From Ruegeria lacuscaerulensis (GTDB taxonomy: Bacteria > Pseudomonadota > Alphaproteobacteria > Rhodobacterales > Rhodobacteraceae): DNA of 64,000 bases. The stretch is from NCBI RefSeq assembly GCF_013034685.1, contig NZ_WQGO01000001.1, forward strand, positions 124,001 through 188,000, written 5' to 3'. Under the pieces are notes generated by a model. That model had not been told where the DNA came from and searched no databases. It worked only from the letters and a program-made list of their open reading frames with translations. Shown piece by piece: positions 61,591-64,000 of the stretch. Each line of letters begins with the position of its first letter. The stretch's first letter is position 1. The translations under genes were made by a program, and so were the position numbers.

Positions 61591-63117
61591 ATGTGTGGGA
61601 TTTTGGGGATCGCAAGCCGAACGCATGATGTGTTTGCGGAAATCTATGACGGGCTGCTGATGTTGCAGCACCGGGGTCAGGATGCCTCGGGGATCGTCAC
61701 CTATAACGGCGAATTCTTCCGCGAGAAGAAAGCCAACGGTCTGGTCAAGGACGTCTTCAACGTCAAGGATGCGGAAACCCTGCTGGGCAAGGTGGGCATC
61801 GGCCATGTGCGTTATCCAACCGCCGGATCGCTGAGCGCCGCCGAGGCGCAGCCGTTTTTCGTGAACGCCCCATATGGCATCTATCTGGTCCATAACGGCA
61901 ACATCACCAACACGGCCGAACAGCGAGAGAAAGTGACCGGCAAATACAGCCGCCACCTGCGTACCACCTCGGACTCCGAGATTCTGCTGAATGTGCTGGC
62001 AGACAAGGTGGCTGATGCGATCAAGGTCAACGGCAATGCCGATCCGGTCCGCAACATCTTTGCCGGTGTGAAGATGACGATGGAGCGTATTCAGGGCGCC
62101 TATTCGGTGATCTGTCTGATTGCCGGTGTCGGCATGCTTGCGTTCCGAGACCCGCACGGGATTCGCCCCCTGTCGGTGGCGATCCGCGAGTCGGATGTGA
62201 ACGGTGACGATTTTGCCTTTGCGTCCGAGGATGTGGCCTTTGGCATCAACGGTTTTGACAAACTGCGCGACCTGCGCCCCGGCGAGGCAATCCTGATCGA
62301 TCTCGACGGCAACAAGCATGAGTTTCAGGCCGTCGAAGGCAAGCTGACGCCTTGTATCTTTGAATATGTCTACCTCGCCCGTCCGGATTCGCTGTTGGAT
62401 GGGGTCTCCGTCTACAAAACTCAGATGCGTATGGGGCAGACTCTGGCCAAGCAGATTCAGGACTCGGGGCTTGAAATCGACCGGATTATCCCGGTGCCGG
62501 ACAGCGCCCGCCCAGTGGCGCTTGAGGCTGCAAAGATCACCGGTATTCCCTACCGTGAAGGGTTGGTGAAGAACCGATATGTCGGCCGAACCTTCATCAT
62601 GCCCGGTCAGGAAGAACGCCAGAAATCGGTGCGCCGCAAGCTGAATGCGGTCCCGTTGGAGTTCAAAGGTCACAACGTGCTACTGATCGACGATTCCATT
62701 GTTCGCGGCAACACGATCAAGAAGATCGTGCAAATGTGCCGCGAGGCTGGCGCGAAAAAAGTCTATATCGCCAGCGCCTCGCCGCCTGTGAAATATCCCA
62801 ATGTCTATGGCATCGACATGCCCACCAAGCATGAACTGGTCGCCAACGGCAAAGAGATCGAAGAGATCCGGCAGGAACTGGGCGCAGATGCGCTGTTCTA
62901 TCAGAAACTGGACGACCTGATCTGGGCCGCCAAGGAAGGCAACCCCGAGATCGAGGCGTTTGATTGCTCCTGCTTTGACGGTAATTACATCACCGGCAGC
63001 GTCAGCGACGATTATCTGGACAGCCTGGAAAACAGCACCCGCGTCAGCAAAAAGCGCGAGGACATGCAGGTGCCGGGCGGGTCTTGGAACGCCACGAAAT
63101 TGGCGTCGGGTTCATAA
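61591..63117 (+). CDS. purF: Amidophosphoribosyltransferase
   Basis: PurF (508 residues) makes 5-phosphoribosylamine from glutamine and PRPP, the first step of purine synthesis. The Ntn glutaminase domain begins MCGILGIAS with Cys2 as nucleophile after Met removal, so there is no propeptide, as in E. coli. The PRPP loop VLLIDDSIVRGNTIKK lies near residue 368. The length is typical of the E. coli-like class without a [4Fe-4S] cluster. A terminator hairpin follows. Confidence 0.97.
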   Translation: MCGILGIASRTHDVFAEIYDGLLMLQHRGQDASGIVTYNGEFFREKKANGLVKDVFNVKDAETLLGKVGIGHVRYPTAGSLSAAEAQPFFVNAPYGIYLVHNGNITNTAEQREKVTGKYSRHLRTTSDSEILLNVLADKVADAIKVNGNADPVRNIFAGVKMTMERIQGAYSVICLIAGVGMLAFRDPHGIRPLSVAIRESDVNGDDFAFASEDVAFGINGFDKLRDLRPGEAILIDLDGNKHEFQAVEGKLTPCIFEYVYLARPDSLLDGVSVYKTQMRMGQTLAKQIQDSGLEIDRIIPVPDSARPVALEAAKITGIPYREGLVKNRYVGRTFIMPGQEERQKSVRRKLNAVPLEFKGHNVLLIDDSIVRGNTIKKIVQMCREAGAKKVYIASASPPVKYPNVYGIDMPTKHELVANGKEIEEIRQELGADALFYQKLDDLIWAAKEGNPEIEAFDCSCFDGNYITGSVSDDYLDSLENSTRVSKKREDMQVPGGSWNATKLASGS

Positions 63118-63139
63118 ATCCAGCGAATCAGAAGCGCGG

Positions 63140-63175
63140 AAAAGCTCGGATCTTAGTGTCGGTCCGGGCTTTTTT
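63140..63175 (+). terminator. Intrinsic terminator after purF
   Basis: AAAAGCTCGGA and TCCGGGCTTTT pair over 11 bp with one G-U, around a 12-nt loop, and are followed by TTG; the U-tract is part of the stem end (six T). Confidence 0.75.
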
Positions 63176-63381
63176 GTCAGATGCAGCGCCGGGGGCAAAA
63201 TTTTCTGACACACAACTCTCTGGCGAAGGAAACGCAATCGCAATGGGTTCGCAGACCCACGCGAAATTGTGAGAAAACCAGCGAGCACCGCCGCCTTTCG
63301 TTTCACCTGCTCATTTGCTAGGCCGCTGCCACCACTCACTCAGACATAAGGGGTTGGGGCCCTTCGCCCCTGCCGCAAACC

Positions 63382-63630
63382 ATGCCAAATTCCACCGTCG
63401 AAAGCGCGGCTACGCAGAAGGACGCGCTAAAGAAAAGTTCGGTCGCCCTGTTGGGCGTGTTCGGGCCCAAAACCGAGCTACGAGCGCTGATGCGCCTGTC
63501 CTCGGGTCGGGTCAAAGAGGTTAAACCGGGCAGCCGCGTTGCCTCGGGCACCGTCGTAGCCATTGATGCCGAAGGGATCATGCTGCGACAAAGCGGCCAG
63601 ACCCAGCGGATCGCCATCCCCGGTCGCTAA
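63382..63630 (+). CDS. Small conserved protein, GspC/PilP-like domain
   Basis: An 82-residue protein. The core SVALLGVFGPKTELRALMRLSSGRVKEVKPGSRV, then VVAIDAEGIMLRQSGQTQRIAIPG resembles the small beta-domain of type II secretion GspC and pilus PilP proteins (L-x-G-V-x-G and G-D-x-V-x-x-G-x-V patterns). It has no signal peptide or membrane segment and no secretion genes nearby, so the similarity may only reflect fold. It sits 43 bp upstream of the dehydrogenase gene. Confidence 0.65.
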   Translation: MPNSTVESAATQKDALKKSSVALLGVFGPKTELRALMRLSSGRVKEVKPGSRVASGTVVAIDAEGIMLRQSGQTQRIAIPGR

Positions 63631-63672
63631 TCCTGTCTTGACGGCTTGCGCGCAGGGGTTCAAACCCCACCC

Positions 63673-64000
63673 ATGACCGATCAGACTAAAATTGCCCTCA
63701 TCACCGGGGCGTCTCGGGGCCTGGGTGCTGCCCTGGCCGAGGCGCTGGCCCCCGAATACCACATCGTTGCTGTTGCCCGCACCACCGGTGGGCTGGAAGA
63801 GTTGGACGACCGCATTCAGGCCAAGGGCGGCGCGGCCACGCTGGCGCCAATGGACATCGCCGACCCGAACGCCATGGCAACCCTGTGCCGGGGCATTCAC
63901 GATCGCTGGGGCAAGGTGGACCTATGGCTGCATACCGCCATCCACACCTCGGCCCTGACGCCTACGCACTTCATTGATCCCAAGGAATGGGCGAAGGCTT
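63673..64000 (+). CDS. Short-chain dehydrogenase/reductase, C-terminus cut off by window edge
   Basis: The first 109 residues of an SDR oxidoreductase. The NAD(P)-binding motif GASRGLG and the following LAxALAPEYHIVAVARTTGG pattern are clear, as is MDIADPNA, but the usual NNAG motif is replaced by LHTAIHT, which is unusual. The catalytic Tyr-Lys pair lies beyond the window. Substrate unknown. Confidence 0.85.
   Translation, partial: MTDQTKIALITGASRGLGAALAEALAPEYHIVAVARTTGGLEELDDRIQAKGGAATLAPMDIADPNAMATLCRGIHDRWGKVDLWLHTAIHTSALTPTHFIDPKEWAKA

Noticed and set aside
61393..62673. 426-codon minus-strand frame opposite purF
   Set aside because: Antisense of purF; composition is typical of shadow frames and it has no domain signature.
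63112..63339. 75-codon minus-strand frame after purF
   Set aside because: It covers the purF terminator and has no motif or plausible ribosome site.
1..64000. Mobile elements, CRISPR arrays, restriction or toxin-antitoxin modules
   Set aside because: I saw no transposase, integrase, regular spaced repeats, methylase-nuclease pairs or small toxin pairs; gene content is core-like throughout.

Overview
The window looks like a core chromosomal segment of a marine alphaproteobacterium of the Rhodobacterales, most likely the Roseobacter group. The evidence is the high G+C content, the order dusB-ntrB-ntrC-ntrY-ntrX-trkA-trkH-hfq-hflX that is typical of the class, an IspDF fusion, Usg, a COX15-type heme A synthase, and an NtrC without the sigma-54 contact loop as described for Rhodobacter. 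I saw no rRNA, tRNA, CRISPR array, insertion sequence or prophage. About 57 protein genes fill nearly all of it, and two of them (zwf at the left edge, a short-chain dehydrogenase at the right edge) are cut off.

Layout. 1-4.3 kb: zwf, a Cys-rich radical SAM protein, a SYLF-domain protein, a secreted caspase-like protein and usg. 4.5-12 kb: gyrA, a tandem DsbA-like protein, an M32 carboxypeptidase, ctaA and an RNA 2'-O-methyltransferase. 12.2-16.5 kb: a ThiE-like protein, the pseudouridine catabolic pair psuK-psuG, a DUF502 membrane protein and a patatin. 16.5-20 kb: bdhA, a candidate small RNA of about 76 nt with its own promoter and terminator, an orphan oligopeptide-binding protein and a 495-bp structured intergenic stretch. 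20-26 kb: an XRE-cupin regulator divergent from an acyl-CoA synthetase/FrnE-like pair, an MFS pump and a TPR protein. 26-36 kb: mfd, a small membrane protein, hemB, a second SYLF protein, a penicillin-acylase-family hydrolase and an NTF2-like protein.

35-47.5 kb holds the nitrogen and potassium block on the minus strand: dusB-ntrB-ntrC, ntrY-ntrX, trkA-trkH and hfq-hflX, in tight, mostly overlapping units. 47.6-54.2 kb: ispDF-pgpA-cinA, amt, pyrE, dnaB and an acetyltransferase. 54.4-57 kb: alr-mlaE-mlaF, three genes coupled by ATGA overlaps. 57-64 kb: a thioesterase, a short PqiA protein, a membrane/coiled-coil protein, radA, cvpA, a DnaJ-type zinc-finger miniprotein, purF, a small conserved protein and a partial dehydrogenase.

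Most of this is ordinary core genome and I found no clear new multi-gene system. The observations most worth following are: the candidate sRNA at about 17.41-17.48 kb; a repeated gene-end module (G/C hairpin, then a CCCCCGGGATATTT-type tract, then a CCAGATGAA-type tail) seen three times; loss of the GAFTGA loop in both NtrC and NtrX; many convergent gene pairs with touching or overlapping stop codons, two of which share palindromic tetramers; and several structured intergenic regions, notably hemB-SYLF and 19.7 kb.
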